In this document: in pieces, positions 49,829-58,792 of the stretch
How positions within the stretch are numbered: position 1 is the first letter of the stretch
Layout of the letters: the number at the start of each line of letters is the position of its first letter
NCBI GenBank assembly: GCA_051251595.1
Contig: JBPOFA010000011.1
Span: 1 to 64,000, forward strand
Origin: NORP110 sp051251595
GTDB taxonomy: Bacteria > Pseudomonadota > Alphaproteobacteria > Rhodobacterales > Rhodobacteraceae
Direction of reading: 5' to 3'
DNA length: 64,000 nt
The notes under the pieces: generated by a model
Databases searched by the model: none
What the model was told of the DNA's origin: nothing
Seen by the model: only the letters and a program-made list of their open reading frames with translations
Made by a program: the position numbers and the translations under genes

Positions 49829-50539
49829 ATGGGCGTAGGTCAGGATATTGTTGCAGAAAATGCAGGATGGACATTTGGGGGCGATGTGCCAGACACGTTT
49901 GTCGATCACATCAAGCTGTCAGTGCCGCTTTATGAATCTGGTCATGACCTCATTTGTCAGGTTTCTGATTTCTTCGTTAAGAACGACAGTGTTTGCTATG
50001 AAATCGGAACGTCCACAGGTGAACTGATCCGGAAACTGGCAGAACATAATTCGGGCAAGCCGGGTGCGCGCTGGATCGGATATGATGTCGAAGAAGCCAT
50101 GGTGGATGCGGCCAAAGATCATTGCAAAGACCTGTCTAACATTTCGATCCATTTGGAAGATGCGCGTTTGGCTGAAATGGAAAAGGCCGACATGATTGTC
50201 AGCTATTACACCATGCAATTCATCCCACCTCGGTATCGTCAGGAATTGTTCGACAAGATCTATGAAACCCTGAACTGGGGCGGGGCGCTTTTGATTTTTG
50301 AAAAAGTGCGCGGCCCGGATGCGCGGTTTCAGGACATCATCACCCAGCTTTACAACGATTTCAAAATCCGCAACGGCTTTACCGGCGAAGAGATCGTTGA
50401 AAAAACCCGCAGCCTTAAAGGCGTGTTGGAACCGTTTTCCACCCAGGGCAATATCGATTTGATGAACCGTGCCGGGTTTAAGGATGTCACAACGATCCAG
50501 AAATACCTTGGGTTCGAAGGATTTTTGGCGATCAAATAG
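49829..50539 (+). CDS. Class I SAM-dependent methyltransferase, CmoA-like
   Basis: 236 residues from the ATG at 49829, preceded by AGGAG. The whole chain follows the CmoA plan: Trp-Thr-Phe-Gly-Gly-Asp-Val near residue 14, Tyr-Glu-Ile-Gly-Thr-Ser-Thr-Gly (motif I) near residue 56, Ile-Gly-Tyr-Asp near residue 80, Tyr-Thr-Met-Gln-Phe-Ile-Pro-Pro near residue 128 and Phe-Glu-Lys near residue 158. CmoA makes carboxy-SAM for tRNA modification, but no CmoB-like gene is nearby. In this glycan locus it more likely modifies a sugar or acts as a related methyltransferase. Its activity is uncertain. Confidence 0.8.
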   Translation: MGVGQDIVAENAGWTFGGDVPDTFVDHIKLSVPLYESGHDLICQVSDFFVKNDSVCYEIGTSTGELIRKLAEHNSGKPGARWIGYDVEEAMVDAAKDHCKDLSNISIHLEDARLAEMEKADMIVSYYTMQFIPPRYRQELFDKIYETLNWGGALLIFEKVRGPDARFQDIITQLYNDFKIRNGFTGEEIVEKTRSLKGVLEPFSTQGNIDLMNRAGFKDVTTIQKYLGFEGFLAIK

Positions 50540-50545
50540 CCTTTT

Positions 50546-50563
50546 CCGGGTCATCTGACCCGG
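50546..50563 (+). terminator. GC-rich hairpin after the methyltransferase gene
   Basis: CCGGGTCA and TGACCCGG form a perfect 8-bp stem with a two-base loop, 6 bases after the stop codon. The following sequence is only modestly T-rich (CCAAATTT), so termination efficiency is uncertain. Confidence 0.55.
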
Positions 50564-50628
50564 CCAAATTTGCAGGTTCCGGTCAGGGGCCTATTCGAAG
50601 ATCAAGTCAAACATAACGAGTGCGTCGC

Positions 50629-51615
50629 ATGAATTTAACATCGAAACGAATTTTGGTTACCGGGGGGGCTGGGTTTCTTGGGTCGCATCTGTGCGAACGG
50701 CTGTTGGACCTTGGGCATGATGTGTTGTGCATCGACAATTACTATACCGGTCGCCGGTCCAATGTGGCGCATCTGGCCAACAACCCGCGTTTCGAGATCA
50801 TGCGCCACGACGTGACCTTTCCGCTTTATGTGGAAGTGGACGAGATCTACAATCTGGCCTGTCCTGCGTCGCCTATTCATTACCAGCATGATCCGGTGCA
50901 AACGACCAAGACCTCTGTGCATGGTGCGATTAACATGCTTGGCATGGCCAAACGGCTGGGTGCCAAGATTTTGCAGGCCTCGACATCAGAGGTATATGGC
51001 GACCCTTCAGTGCACCCGCAGCCTGAATCTTATTGGGGCAATGTGAACCCAATCGGTCCACGGTCTTGCTATGACGAAGGCAAACGCTGCGCAGAAACGC
51101 TGTTCTTTGACTATCACCGTCAGCACAATCTGCGCATCAAAGTTGCGCGTATCTTCAACACTTACGGTCCCAGAATGCACCCTCAGGATGGGCGCGTTGT
51201 GTCTAACTTCATCATGCAGGCCCTGGCGGACGAACCGATCACTATCTTTGGTGACGGCAGCCAGACACGGTCTTTTTGCTTTGTCTCTGACATGATCGAT
51301 GGTTTCATTCGCCTGATGGGGTCTGATGACAGTTTTACGGGTCCCGTGAATATCGGCAACCCGGTTGAAATGACGATGCGAGAGCTGGCGGAAAAGATCG
51401 TATCGATGACCAATTCCAAGTCCAAGCTGGTGTTCCACCCTCTGCCGCAAGACGATCCCATTCAGCGCAAGCCTGACATCACTTTGGCGCAGTCAGAGCT
51501 GAACTGGAAACCGCATGTGCAGCTGGATCAGGGGTTGGCCTCTACCATTGCCTATTTCGCCAAGTTGAAAAGCGATCACGCCGCGGCCGACGTCTTTCAG
51601 GAAGAAGCGGGCTAG
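50629..51615 (+). CDS. UDP-glucuronate decarboxylase (UDP-xylose synthase)
   Basis: 328 residues from the ATG at 50629; a GTG at 50620 is also in frame. The extended SDR motifs are intact: Gly-Gly-Ala-Gly-Phe-Leu-Gly near residue 12, Asn-Leu-Ala-Cys-Pro-Ala-Ser-Pro near residue 78, Ser-Thr-Ser-Glu-Val-Tyr-Gly-Asp near residue 119 and the catalytic Tyr-Asp-Glu-Gly-Lys near residue 146. The Pro-Ala-Ser-Pro and Arg-Ser-Cys-Tyr-Asp-Glu-Gly signatures are specific to UXS. The enzyme converts UDP-glucuronate to UDP-xylose. The gene product should supply xylose to the glycan assembled by the neighbouring glycosyltransferases. Its stop overlaps the next start. Confidence 0.94.
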   Translation: MNLTSKRILVTGGAGFLGSHLCERLLDLGHDVLCIDNYYTGRRSNVAHLANNPRFEIMRHDVTFPLYVEVDEIYNLACPASPIHYQHDPVQTTKTSVHGAINMLGMAKRLGAKILQASTSEVYGDPSVHPQPESYWGNVNPIGPRSCYDEGKRCAETLFFDYHRQHNLRIKVARIFNTYGPRMHPQDGRVVSNFIMQALADEPITIFGDGSQTRSFCFVSDMIDGFIRLMGSDDSFTGPVNIGNPVEMTMRELAEKIVSMTNSKSKLVFHPLPQDDPIQRKPDITLAQSELNWKPHVQLDQGLASTIAYFAKLKSDHAAADVFQEEAG

Positions 51616-53141
51616 TGAGCTTTGGCGTTCAAGATCGGATGGACCAGCGGCCGAAGGGGGCGCTAGGGGCCACCATTTGGCTTGGCCTGGCCTTGGTTGC
51701 GTGTTTGTACGTCGCCATCCTGAATGGCGGGCCGCTCTATTACTATGACAGCGGCGCTTACCTTGAGAATGGATATAAAGTCCTGAAGCAAGTCGGCTTG
51801 GTTGCCCCTGTCCAGGCGGTGGATACTGTCGCTGCGGGGGGGGCTGTCGCGCAGGATGCCACCCCCAATTCGGTCAACGGATCGCGATCCGTTGTGTATT
51901 CGCTGTTTGCGTCGGTTATTGGATTTGGCATCGGGCTGAAGTCCCTGCCATTATTTCACGCGCTCCTGGTGTTTTGGGGCGTCTATCTGCCGATCCGCGT
52001 CGCCTGTCGTCTTTACGATCCAGATCAAAGGGTCGCAGCGTTGTTTGCGGCCCCAATTATCGCGGCGGGCTTTGGTGCCTTGCCCTTTTATGTCGCGTTT
52101 TTGATGCCTGATATCCTGACCGGGCTGCTCTTGTTGCTGATCGCCACGATTACCGTTTTCGGGCGCGATATGACCTGGGCTGAGCTGTTGGCCGCACTGA
52201 TATTGTCCGGCCTTGCGGTCACGTCACACCTGTCCCATCTCGCGATAGTCGCACTGATGCTGCCGCTTTCAGTGATTGCCGCAATACTCTTGCACCGCAG
52301 CCGCTGGTGGCTGCCCGCGCTATGCGTGGCGGCTATCTTGGGCATCGGTCTTGCGGAACGCGTGTCATTTTCTGTCGCCGTCGAGGCGGTCGAAGACGCT
52401 GAAGTGGTGTATTACCCCTTCCTGACCGCCCGGATTGTCGAAGACGGCCCTGGCTATACCTATCTGGAGAACCATTGTCCGGATCAGACCATCCCAACCT
52501 GTGCGCTTTATGATGCATTGTCTATGTCCACGGATCCTTGGCGTTTGACCGCCTCTCATATCATTTTTGAAAAAAGCGCTAGGCTCGGCTCTTTCCGTTT
52601 GATGCCAGAAGCAGAACAGCAGGCCGTGGCAAATGGACAGGTACGGTTTTTTCTGAGCGTTTTTCTGGATCAACCAATCTCGACCATCGGGGCTTTGCTT
52701 GGCAACACATTTGAACAGGCCGGAATGAACAGTGTTGAAATGACGATCCCGGTGGATGGCGGCGTGCCAAATTTATCGGCAATCTCATCAATTCCGCCGG
52801 AATTTTTCCCAAAAGGTTCGATTTCACGCGACGCCAGCTGGCTGCCTTTGGTAGAGACGCTGCATAGAACCGTTTACGTGGTGTCTTTGATTGTGATTGT
52901 TGGAATGGTTTTTTGGCCGGGATCCGTCCCGATAGAACTTAAGGCATTTGCCGGGCTGGTCGGTCTTGGCATCTTGGTGAATGCGTTCGTTTGTGGTGGC
53001 ATCTCGCAACCGGCGACACGCTATGGCGGGCGGGTGATCTGGCTGCTGCCGTTCCTCGCAACATTGTTGTTGATGTTTTCGACCTGGGCCAATCCGGGTA
53101 TGAATATGACGCGAAATAACTCTTTGAAATCGGATTTGTAA
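51615..53141 (+). CDS. Polytopic membrane protein, possible GT-C-type transferase
   Basis: 508 residues beginning with GTG at 51615, overlapping the UXS stop by one base. About ten hydrophobic helices are visible. A short motif with Tyr-Tyr-Tyr-Asp-Ser-Gly-Ala-Tyr-Leu lies in the first extracytoplasmic loop, where GT-C enzymes place a catalytic acidic residue. A large polar loop follows between about residues 265 and 425. I do not recognise a named family. Its coupling to UXS and to the GT2 gene (which starts on its last stop base) ties it to glycan assembly. Confidence 0.7.
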   Translation: MSFGVQDRMDQRPKGALGATIWLGLALVACLYVAILNGGPLYYYDSGAYLENGYKVLKQVGLVAPVQAVDTVAAGGAVAQDATPNSVNGSRSVVYSLFASVIGFGIGLKSLPLFHALLVFWGVYLPIRVACRLYDPDQRVAALFAAPIIAAGFGALPFYVAFLMPDILTGLLLLLIATITVFGRDMTWAELLAALILSGLAVTSHLSHLAIVALMLPLSVIAAILLHRSRWWLPALCVAAILGIGLAERVSFSVAVEAVEDAEVVYYPFLTARIVEDGPGYTYLENHCPDQTIPTCALYDALSMSTDPWRLTASHIIFEKSARLGSFRLMPEAEQQAVANGQVRFFLSVFLDQPISTIGALLGNTFEQAGMNSVEMTIPVDGGVPNLSAISSIPPEFFPKGSISRDASWLPLVETLHRTVYVVSLIVIVGMVFWPGSVPIELKAFAGLVGLGILVNAFVCGGISQPATRYGGRVIWLLPFLATLLLMFSTWANPGMNMTRNNSLKSDL

Positions 53142-54154
53142 TGACGTCCAAGCTTACCATTTCAGTAGTCGTTCCAGCCTATAACGCTGCCCATCTTTTG
53201 GAACAGGTCCTGACGCCCTTGCTCAAGATGCACAGTGCGGGCGAGGTGGCTGAAGTTTTGGTTGTCGATGACCAGTCAACCGACACCACCGCCGCCGATG
53301 CAGAGGCCATGGGCGCGCGGGTGTTGATCACCCCGCAAAACGGCGGCCCAGGTGTTGCGCGGAACCTGGCATCTGAACATGCGGTCGGCGATATCTTGTG
53401 GTTCGTGGATTCCGACGTGATCGCCTGGCCGGGTGGGCCAGCGCGTATTCTCGCCGCCTTTGCCGATGACGATGTGGATGCAATGTTCGGGTCCTATGAC
53501 ACAGAGCCGGGCGGCAACTATTGGTTCTCAAAATATAAAAACCTGTTGCATCGGTTTCACCACCAGATCGCCCGGCGCGATGCGTCGACGTTTTGGGCTG
53601 GTTGTGGGGCTGTGCGTGCCACCGCCTTTCGGGCCATCGGTGGTTTTGACGTAGAGACCTACCGTGTGCCTTCAATCGAAGACATCGAATTGGGCTATCG
53701 CATTCGCAGCAATGGCGGGCGGATCGTTGTTGATCCCGAAATGCAAAGCAAACACCTAAAAGTCTGGACGGTTCGCAACGCAATTTTCACGGATATTTTC
53801 CGCCGCGCCTTGCCATGGTCGCGGCTGATGATCTCCCGCGAGGGGCTAGGGAATGAGCTGAACACAAGCATGGCAGAACGCATGCGGGCCGTCATCGCGG
53901 GGCTGTTTCTGATATCCTTGATCCTGCTGCCTTTTGTCAGTGGAATCTGGCCCCTGACACTTGGGCTAGCCATTCTGGCGATCGTCGGAAACTGGTCATT
54001 TGTAAGCTTTTTGTATCGCAATGGCGGGCTGTGGTTTGCGGCGCGCGCCATTCTCTATCACCAGCTTTACTATGTCTATTCAACGGCATCCTATGTCTGG
54101 TGCCTGTTCGAATACCACGTCTTGGGGCGAAAGAACCGCCTGCATGTTCCTTGA
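53141..54154 (+). CDS. Family 2 glycosyltransferase, membrane-anchored
   Basis: 337 residues. The GT-A domain has Val-Val-Val-Pro-Ala-Tyr-Asn near residue 9, Val-Val-Asp-Asp-Gln-Ser-Thr-Asp near residue 42 and the metal-site Val-Asp-Ser-Asp near residue 88. The acceptor-site Ser-Ile-Glu-Asp-Ile-Glu-Leu-Gly-Tyr-Arg lies near residue 178. Two or three C-terminal hydrophobic segments anchor it in the inner membrane. The start ATG shares a base with the stop of the upstream membrane-protein gene, so the UXS, membrane protein and GT2 genes form one coupled unit. A role in polymerising or extending a xylose-containing glycan is inferred. Confidence 0.9.
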   Translation: MTSKLTISVVVPAYNAAHLLEQVLTPLLKMHSAGEVAEVLVVDDQSTDTTAADAEAMGARVLITPQNGGPGVARNLASEHAVGDILWFVDSDVIAWPGGPARILAAFADDDVDAMFGSYDTEPGGNYWFSKYKNLLHRFHHQIARRDASTFWAGCGAVRATAFRAIGGFDVETYRVPSIEDIELGYRIRSNGGRIVVDPEMQSKHLKVWTVRNAIFTDIFRRALPWSRLMISREGLGNELNTSMAERMRAVIAGLFLISLILLPFVSGIWPLTLGLAILAIVGNWSFVSFLYRNGGLWFAARAILYHQLYYVYSTASYVWCLFEYHVLGRKNRLHVP

Positions 54155-54180
54155 TCTGGACAAAGATTAAACAAAAAGAA

Positions 54181-54198
54181 TTTCTAAAGACTTAGAAA
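54181..54198 (+). promoter_or_regulatory. Copy 2 of shared palindromic element upstream of second GT2 gene
   Basis: TTTCTAAAGACTTAGAAA is an inverted repeat with 7-bp arms (TTTCTAA, TTAGAAA) and a four-base centre. Its first 16 bases recur exactly at 45073-45088. It lies 48 bases before the start of the GT2 gene at 54246, a fitting place for an operator or an element overlapping a promoter. Confidence 0.5.
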
Positions 54199-54245
54199 AA
54201 TACAGGCAAACTGCGTAAAGCAAATAGGTTACGAGGACCGTCCAC

Positions 54246-55160
54246 ATGAGTGCGAAAACAAAAACAAAAGCAAAAACAACGACATCTGTCGTGTCAGAGC
54301 TTGAAGGGATGTCACTGAGCGTTGTTATCCCGGCCTATAACGAAGAAGGCGCGGTGAAAGACACCGTGCATGATGTGTTGGAGACTTTGACCCCAACCGG
54401 CATCCCGTTTGAGGTGATCGTTGTGGATGACGGGTCTGAAGACAACACGCGCCAAGAGGCCAAGGATGCGGGCGCGACCGTTGAATATAATCAGGTCAAT
54501 TCCGGATATGGTGCGACGCTAAAACGCGGCGTGAAATCTGCGCAATATGAATATGTCGCCATTCTTGATGCGGATGGAACATACCCTGCGCGCTATCTCC
54601 CCGATATGCTGGCTCAATGCCGGGATCTGGACATGGTTGTTGGTGATCGTGGTGCAGGGATGCGCAATGTGCCGCTGATCCGCCGCCCGGCCAAGTTCAT
54701 GCTGAACAAACTTGCGTCTTTCCTAGCGGAACGAAAATTGAACGATTTGAATTCGGGTTTGCGGGTTTTCAGAAAGTCTGAGTTGATCCCATTTCTGCCG
54801 CTCTTGCCGCAGAACTTTTCCTTCACCACGACCATCACGCTGTGCATGACCTGCAATGGCAAACGGATGATTTATACGCCGATCGAGTATGGCAAACGGG
54901 TAGGTAAGTCGAAAATCAGACCTGTTGATTTCATCAACTTCATCGTTTTGGTCTTGCGGGTAATTGTTTTGTTCAACCCATTACGTGTTTTCATTCCTTT
55001 GGGTTTGATTTTCTTCATCCTCGGTTTTTTGAAGTTCATATACGACATCGTAAAATCTGATTTAAGTGAATCAGCCATTTTTGCTTTCCTCGCGGCTATC
55101 ATGATTTGGTCCCTTGGATTGATTGCTGACATGATATCTCGTTTGCATCTACGACCTTGA
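54246..55160 (+). CDS. Family 2 glycosyltransferase, dolichyl/undecaprenyl-phosphate sugar synthase-like
   Basis: 304 residues with a Lys/Thr-rich N-terminal tail (residues 3-13). The catalytic domain has Val-Val-Ile-Pro-Ala-Tyr-Asn-Glu-Glu near residue 27, Val-Val-Asp-Asp-Gly-Ser near residue 60 and Asp-Ala-Asp-Gly-Thr near residue 104. It also has Asp-Leu-Asn-Ser-Gly-Leu-Arg-Val-Phe-Arg near residue 161, as in DPM1-like enzymes. Two C-terminal membrane helices follow. Such proteins load a sugar onto a polyprenyl phosphate, which GtrA flips and a GT-C enzyme uses; all three types are encoded in this locus. A 91-base gap with the shared palindrome precedes it, so it has its own promoter. Confidence 0.9.
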   Translation: MSAKTKTKAKTTTSVVSELEGMSLSVVIPAYNEEGAVKDTVHDVLETLTPTGIPFEVIVVDDGSEDNTRQEAKDAGATVEYNQVNSGYGATLKRGVKSAQYEYVAILDADGTYPARYLPDMLAQCRDLDMVVGDRGAGMRNVPLIRRPAKFMLNKLASFLAERKLNDLNSGLRVFRKSELIPFLPLLPQNFSFTTTITLCMTCNGKRMIYTPIEYGKRVGKSKIRPVDFINFIVLVLRVIVLFNPLRVFIPLGLIFFILGFLKFIYDIVKSDLSESAIFAFLAAIMIWSLGLIADMISRLHLRP

Positions 55161-55270
55161 TGCATTGCGTTGACCGGATCGCAGATCGACTGTCTTTCAA
55201 CGCGAGTTTAAGTACGTGGTACCGTCGTCGCCATAACCTCTGGCGGACATAGTAGAAATAGGGGAATTAA

Positions 55271-56713
55271 ATGGTAACTTCAGAGAAAACAAAGACGCAA
55301 CCCGTTTTGCGTGTGCTGGGGGCAGGGCCTGCCGGTGTGGCTGCGGCCTATGCCTTGACCAAATCGGGTAAGACGAATGTCGAAGTCATCGAACGCGCCT
55401 CGACGGCTGGTGGAAACTCTTCTTCCTTCAAGATCGAAGACATCTGGTGCGACTACGGATCCCACAGGTTTCATCCCGTGGCCGACCCGAATGTCCTGAA
55501 CGATGTGAAATCTTTGCTGGGCGATGACCTTCTGTTGCGCCCGCGCCATGGGCGCATTCGCTTGGGCGGACGCTGGATTCACTTCCCGCTGAAACCCCTG
55601 GACGCGGTGCTGCGCCTTCCAAAGAAATTCGCATTTTCTTTGATGTCCGACAGCTTTCTGAAACCGCTGCGCAAAAAGTCCAAAGGACCGCGCACGTTTT
55701 CCAGCATCCTTTATGATGGTCTGGGCCCGACAATCGCAGAGAACTTCTATTTCCCTTACGTGAAAAAGCTTTGGGGCATTGACCCCGATGGTCTGGCTGT
55801 AAAACTGGCAGAGCGTCGGATTTCCAGCGGATCCGTCAGCAAAATCCTGTTCAAGATGCTGCGGATGCTTCCGGGGCTTGGGGACGAAACGACGGGGAAA
55901 TTCTTTTACCCTCGCAAAGGGTTCGGTCAGATCACGCAAGCCATGCTGGAAAAGGCCAAGGATCAGGGTGCCGAATTCAGCTTTGAAACCGACATCACCC
56001 GGATAGAGCGCGAAGACAATCGGGTTGTGGCCTATTGGACCAAGGATGGCGACAAAGATATCCGCCATGAAAGCGATCAAATCCTGTCGACGATCCCGCT
56101 GACAACGCTTGTGCGCCTGATGGACCCACCCCCACCAGAGCCGGTGGTGAATGCGGCCAAGTCGATCAAATTTCGCGGCATGATTTTGGTGTATCTGGTC
56201 CTGGACACGGATCAGTTCACAGAATTCGACGCGCATTACTTCCCCGAATTGGCAACGCCGATCAGCCGCATGTCAGAGCCGAAGAACTACAATGCCTCGA
56301 CCACCCCCAAAGGGGTGACGGTTCTGTGCGCAGAGCTTCCGGCCGATCCCGGTGATCAATGGTGGGAAATGTCCGATGATGAGCTTGGCGAACGCTACTG
56401 TGGCTGGCTCAAGGATGTTGGCCTGCCGGTTAATGTTGGTGTGCGTCGCTGTGAGACTCGCCGCTTGTCCCATGCCTATCCTGTGTATGACCTTGACTAT
56501 GAAGGTCATTTCAACACGATTGATGAATGGATGTTGGGGCTGGATGGGCTGTTGGTCTTTGGCCGTCAGGGCTTGTTCGCCCATGACAACACGCACCACG
56601 CTTTCGCCATGTCCTATGGCGCTGCCGATTGTATCGGCGAAGATGGCCGTTTGGACGAAAAGAAATGGGCGCAATATCGCGAAGAATTTTCGCACCATAC
56701 TGTCGAGGACTAA
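55271..56713 (+). CDS. FAD-dependent amine-oxidase-like protein (protoporphyrinogen oxidase/UGM-like)
   Basis: 480 residues. The FAD-binding Leu-Gly-Ala-Gly-Pro-Ala-Gly is near residue 17, with Val-Ile-Glu-Arg-Ala near residue 42 and Gly-Gly-Asn-Ser after it. Asp-Tyr-Gly-Ser-His-Arg-Phe-His-Pro is near residue 65, and the C-terminal flavin motif includes Leu-Leu-Val-Phe-Gly-Arg-Gln-Gly near residue 435. Relatives include protoporphyrinogen oxidase and UDP-galactopyranose mutase; glycan loci often carry members of unknown function. It is probably cytoplasmic and acts on a sugar nucleotide or lipid-linked sugar. It is followed after 3 bases by a polysaccharide deacetylase gene. Confidence 0.85.
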   Translation: MVTSEKTKTQPVLRVLGAGPAGVAAAYALTKSGKTNVEVIERASTAGGNSSSFKIEDIWCDYGSHRFHPVADPNVLNDVKSLLGDDLLLRPRHGRIRLGGRWIHFPLKPLDAVLRLPKKFAFSLMSDSFLKPLRKKSKGPRTFSSILYDGLGPTIAENFYFPYVKKLWGIDPDGLAVKLAERRISSGSVSKILFKMLRMLPGLGDETTGKFFYPRKGFGQITQAMLEKAKDQGAEFSFETDITRIEREDNRVVAYWTKDGDKDIRHESDQILSTIPLTTLVRLMDPPPPEPVVNAAKSIKFRGMILVYLVLDTDQFTEFDAHYFPELATPISRMSEPKNYNASTTPKGVTVLCAELPADPGDQWWEMSDDELGERYCGWLKDVGLPVNVGVRRCETRRLSHAYPVYDLDYEGHFNTIDEWMLGLDGLLVFGRQGLFAHDNTHHAFAMSYGAADCIGEDGRLDEKKWAQYREEFSHHTVED

Positions 56714-56716
56714 ACC

Positions 56717-57478
56717 GTGTCGACGCCGCAAATTGACATCTTGATGTACCATTCGATCGCGGATGCAGAGGGGCCAACCTCAATTGCGCCGCGTATATTC
56801 GAGGATCAAATGCAGGCGATTGCCGATGCTGGCGTGCCTGTGATCAGTCTGGATGATCTGGTTGCGGCCCGTGCGGGGCGCAAAACACTGCCCGCCCGCA
56901 GTGTCATAATCACCTTTGATGATGGTTTCGTCGATTTCCGCGATGCGGCCTGGCCCGTGCTGGAACGTTTGGGGTTCCAGTCAATCGTGTACCTGCCAAC
57001 GGCGCAGATGGGGCGCGTTGAAAACTGGGTCGGGGCCATCGACCCCGTGCGCCCGCTTATGCCATGGAGCGACGTGCGCGAGCTTGCGGCCAAGGGGGTC
57101 ATTTTTGGCAGCCACACGGTGACGCATCCTGACCTGAACGGGCTTAGCCCGGATGAGCTGGATGCAGAGCTGACCAAATCGCGCGATGATATGGTGCGAC
57201 GGCTGGACCAAAAGCCTGCCCATTTCGCGCCGCCCTACGGATTGGCCAACGCCCAAGTTCAACAGGCCATTTCCCAGCTTTATAAAACATCCGTTGGCAC
57301 CCGCCTTGCCACAGCGACGCTGGACAGTCCGATCCACGATCTGCCCCGGCTAGAGATGTTTTATTTCAAAGACATCGCCAAATGGAAAAAGCACTTGGCG
57401 GGCAAAGGGGCAGGGTATCTGGCGGCGCGCAAAGTCAAGCGTCGCATCGGACAACTGGTTCTGCAGCCCTGGCAATAG
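56717..57478 (+). CDS. Polysaccharide deacetylase (NodB-type)
   Basis: 253 residues starting with GTG at 56717. The NodB motifs are Met-Tyr-His-Ser near residue 9, Thr-Phe-Asp-Asp-Gly-Phe near residue 64 (metal and catalytic Asp), Ser-His-Thr-Val-Thr-His near residue 132 (metal His pair) and Ala-Pro-Pro-Tyr-Gly near residue 173. There is no signal peptide, so it would act in the cytoplasm, for example on a lipid-linked or nucleotide sugar, unless exported otherwise. It removes acyl groups, typically N-acetyl. It is coupled to the FAD protein gene and is convergent with the PepSY gene. Confidence 0.9.
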   Translation: MSTPQIDILMYHSIADAEGPTSIAPRIFEDQMQAIADAGVPVISLDDLVAARAGRKTLPARSVIITFDDGFVDFRDAAWPVLERLGFQSIVYLPTAQMGRVENWVGAIDPVRPLMPWSDVRELAAKGVIFGSHTVTHPDLNGLSPDELDAELTKSRDDMVRRLDQKPAHFAPPYGLANAQVQQAISQLYKTSVGTRLATATLDSPIHDLPRLEMFYFKDIAKWKKHLAGKGAGYLAARKVKRRIGQLVLQPWQ

Positions 57479-57488
57479 GCAAGGCGCG

Positions 57489-58676
57489 TCAGGTGGTCAG
57501 CCAATACGCCCCAAGTGCCAAGACCCCGGCGATCATCGCCAGATAGGCCCATCTGAAAAGGGCGAGCCCTGACCAAAATGTACTGACCCGACCGTGTTCC
57601 GTTTGTGACGCCATCCGAGACGCATAAAGTGCAGCGCCTCCAACGACCAATAGGGTCGAGGCCAGTCCAAACAAAGACCACAAAACGCGAGATATATTCC
57701 CCCACCAATGACCATAGTGCAGCGCCTCTGCCATGGGGCGTAGCCAAGCCATTCCTTTGAAATCCGACGGCAGGATTGTGCCCGCGATTGTCAGTGAAAA
57801 TGGGTCAACTGAAACGGATGTGCTTGGTGTCAATGCCGAAGATCCGTTTGGGCCGCGAAACCCTAACCCTTGCGTGCTGTTCCAAGGCAGTGAGACGGAT
57901 CGTGGGGAAAGATCAGGGTAAGTTGCAAGTGCGACTTGTTCTGCTTGGTCGATGACCAAACCGCCAAAATCATCAGGTAATGTCTGGGTATGCCCCTCAA
58001 TCGGGGAGAACTCTGGTTCATGACCTTCAAAGCCGACGCCGGTCAGAAAAAAATAGAATGTCGTGACAGTTACGATCACCAAAAACGGAAGACACCACAC
58101 GGCGATTAATCTATGTGTCACTCCCCAGAATTCCCTCCCGCTTGAACCACGGGGTGGAAATCTGAACAGTCCTCGCCAGAACCTGCGATAGGTTAAAGTT
58201 CCGCTGATCAGGGATACGAGCAAGAGTATTGAGGTGCTGGTCACCAGGACAAAGCCAATTCGATTGGTGATGAAAAGGTTGCTGTGAAATGCGCGGACGA
58301 ACCCGTGGAAGTTTTTGGTGCCGGTTACGTCCCGAATTTCGGCTGTTCCGGGATCTGTATAGGCGATGATCCGGCGCCCTTCCGCCGTTGTCACATAGGA
58401 TCTGTCAGCAAGCCCCGGATGTGGAGCCTTGTCGATCGAAAAGACGGAGCTTCCCGGAAAGTTTTTCTTCAAGGAATCGTAAATCTCGCCAAACGTAACT
58501 GGATCGCCCTCGCTGGGCTGAGAGGCCCAGATGTTAGGTTTGTAAATCGCTTCGATTTCGTCGGAAAAGACCAATACGGCACCGCTGAGAAAAATCAGCG
58601 CGAAATAAAGCGCGATGTTCAGCCCTAGCCATTTGTGAATATTAAAAAGGGAGCGTCTAAAATTTCGTGCAGCCAT
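57489..58676 (-). CDS. PepSY-associated transmembrane protein
   Basis: 395 residues from the ATG at 58676; a longer frame reaches 58754. It has Ile-His-Lys-Trp-Leu-Gly in the first helix, a periplasmic PepSY-like domain, His-Gly-Phe-Val-Arg-Ala-Phe-His-Ser-Asn-Leu in the second loop and Thr-His-Arg-Leu-Ile near residue 205. A final pair includes Glu-Ala-Leu-His-Tyr-Gly-His-Trp-Trp-Gly. The repeated His residues in helices suggest haem or metal binding; relatives act in ferric-siderophore or flavin-linked reduction. Its place inside the glycan locus is odd, and it is transcribed against it. Confidence 0.85.
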   Translation of the reverse strand: MAARNFRRSLFNIHKWLGLNIALYFALIFLSGAVLVFSDEIEAIYKPNIWASQPSEGDPVTFGEIYDSLKKNFPGSSVFSIDKAPHPGLADRSYVTTAEGRRIIAYTDPGTAEIRDVTGTKNFHGFVRAFHSNLFITNRIGFVLVTSTSILLLVSLISGTLTYRRFWRGLFRFPPRGSSGREFWGVTHRLIAVWCLPFLVIVTVTTFYFFLTGVGFEGHEPEFSPIEGHTQTLPDDFGGLVIDQAEQVALATYPDLSPRSVSLPWNSTQGLGFRGPNGSSALTPSTSVSVDPFSLTIAGTILPSDFKGMAWLRPMAEALHYGHWWGNISRVLWSLFGLASTLLVVGGAALYASRMASQTEHGRVSTFWSGLALFRWAYLAMIAGVLALGAYWLTT

Positions 58677-58792
58677 GTTATATTTCTTTATCCATCCGGG
58701 ATTACACTCTTGATACGTGAAATCTTTGCCTGTTGTCACCACTGTAGTGGCCATTTGGGCTGCGTGATATGAACACAGGCTATGCTTTCGTT

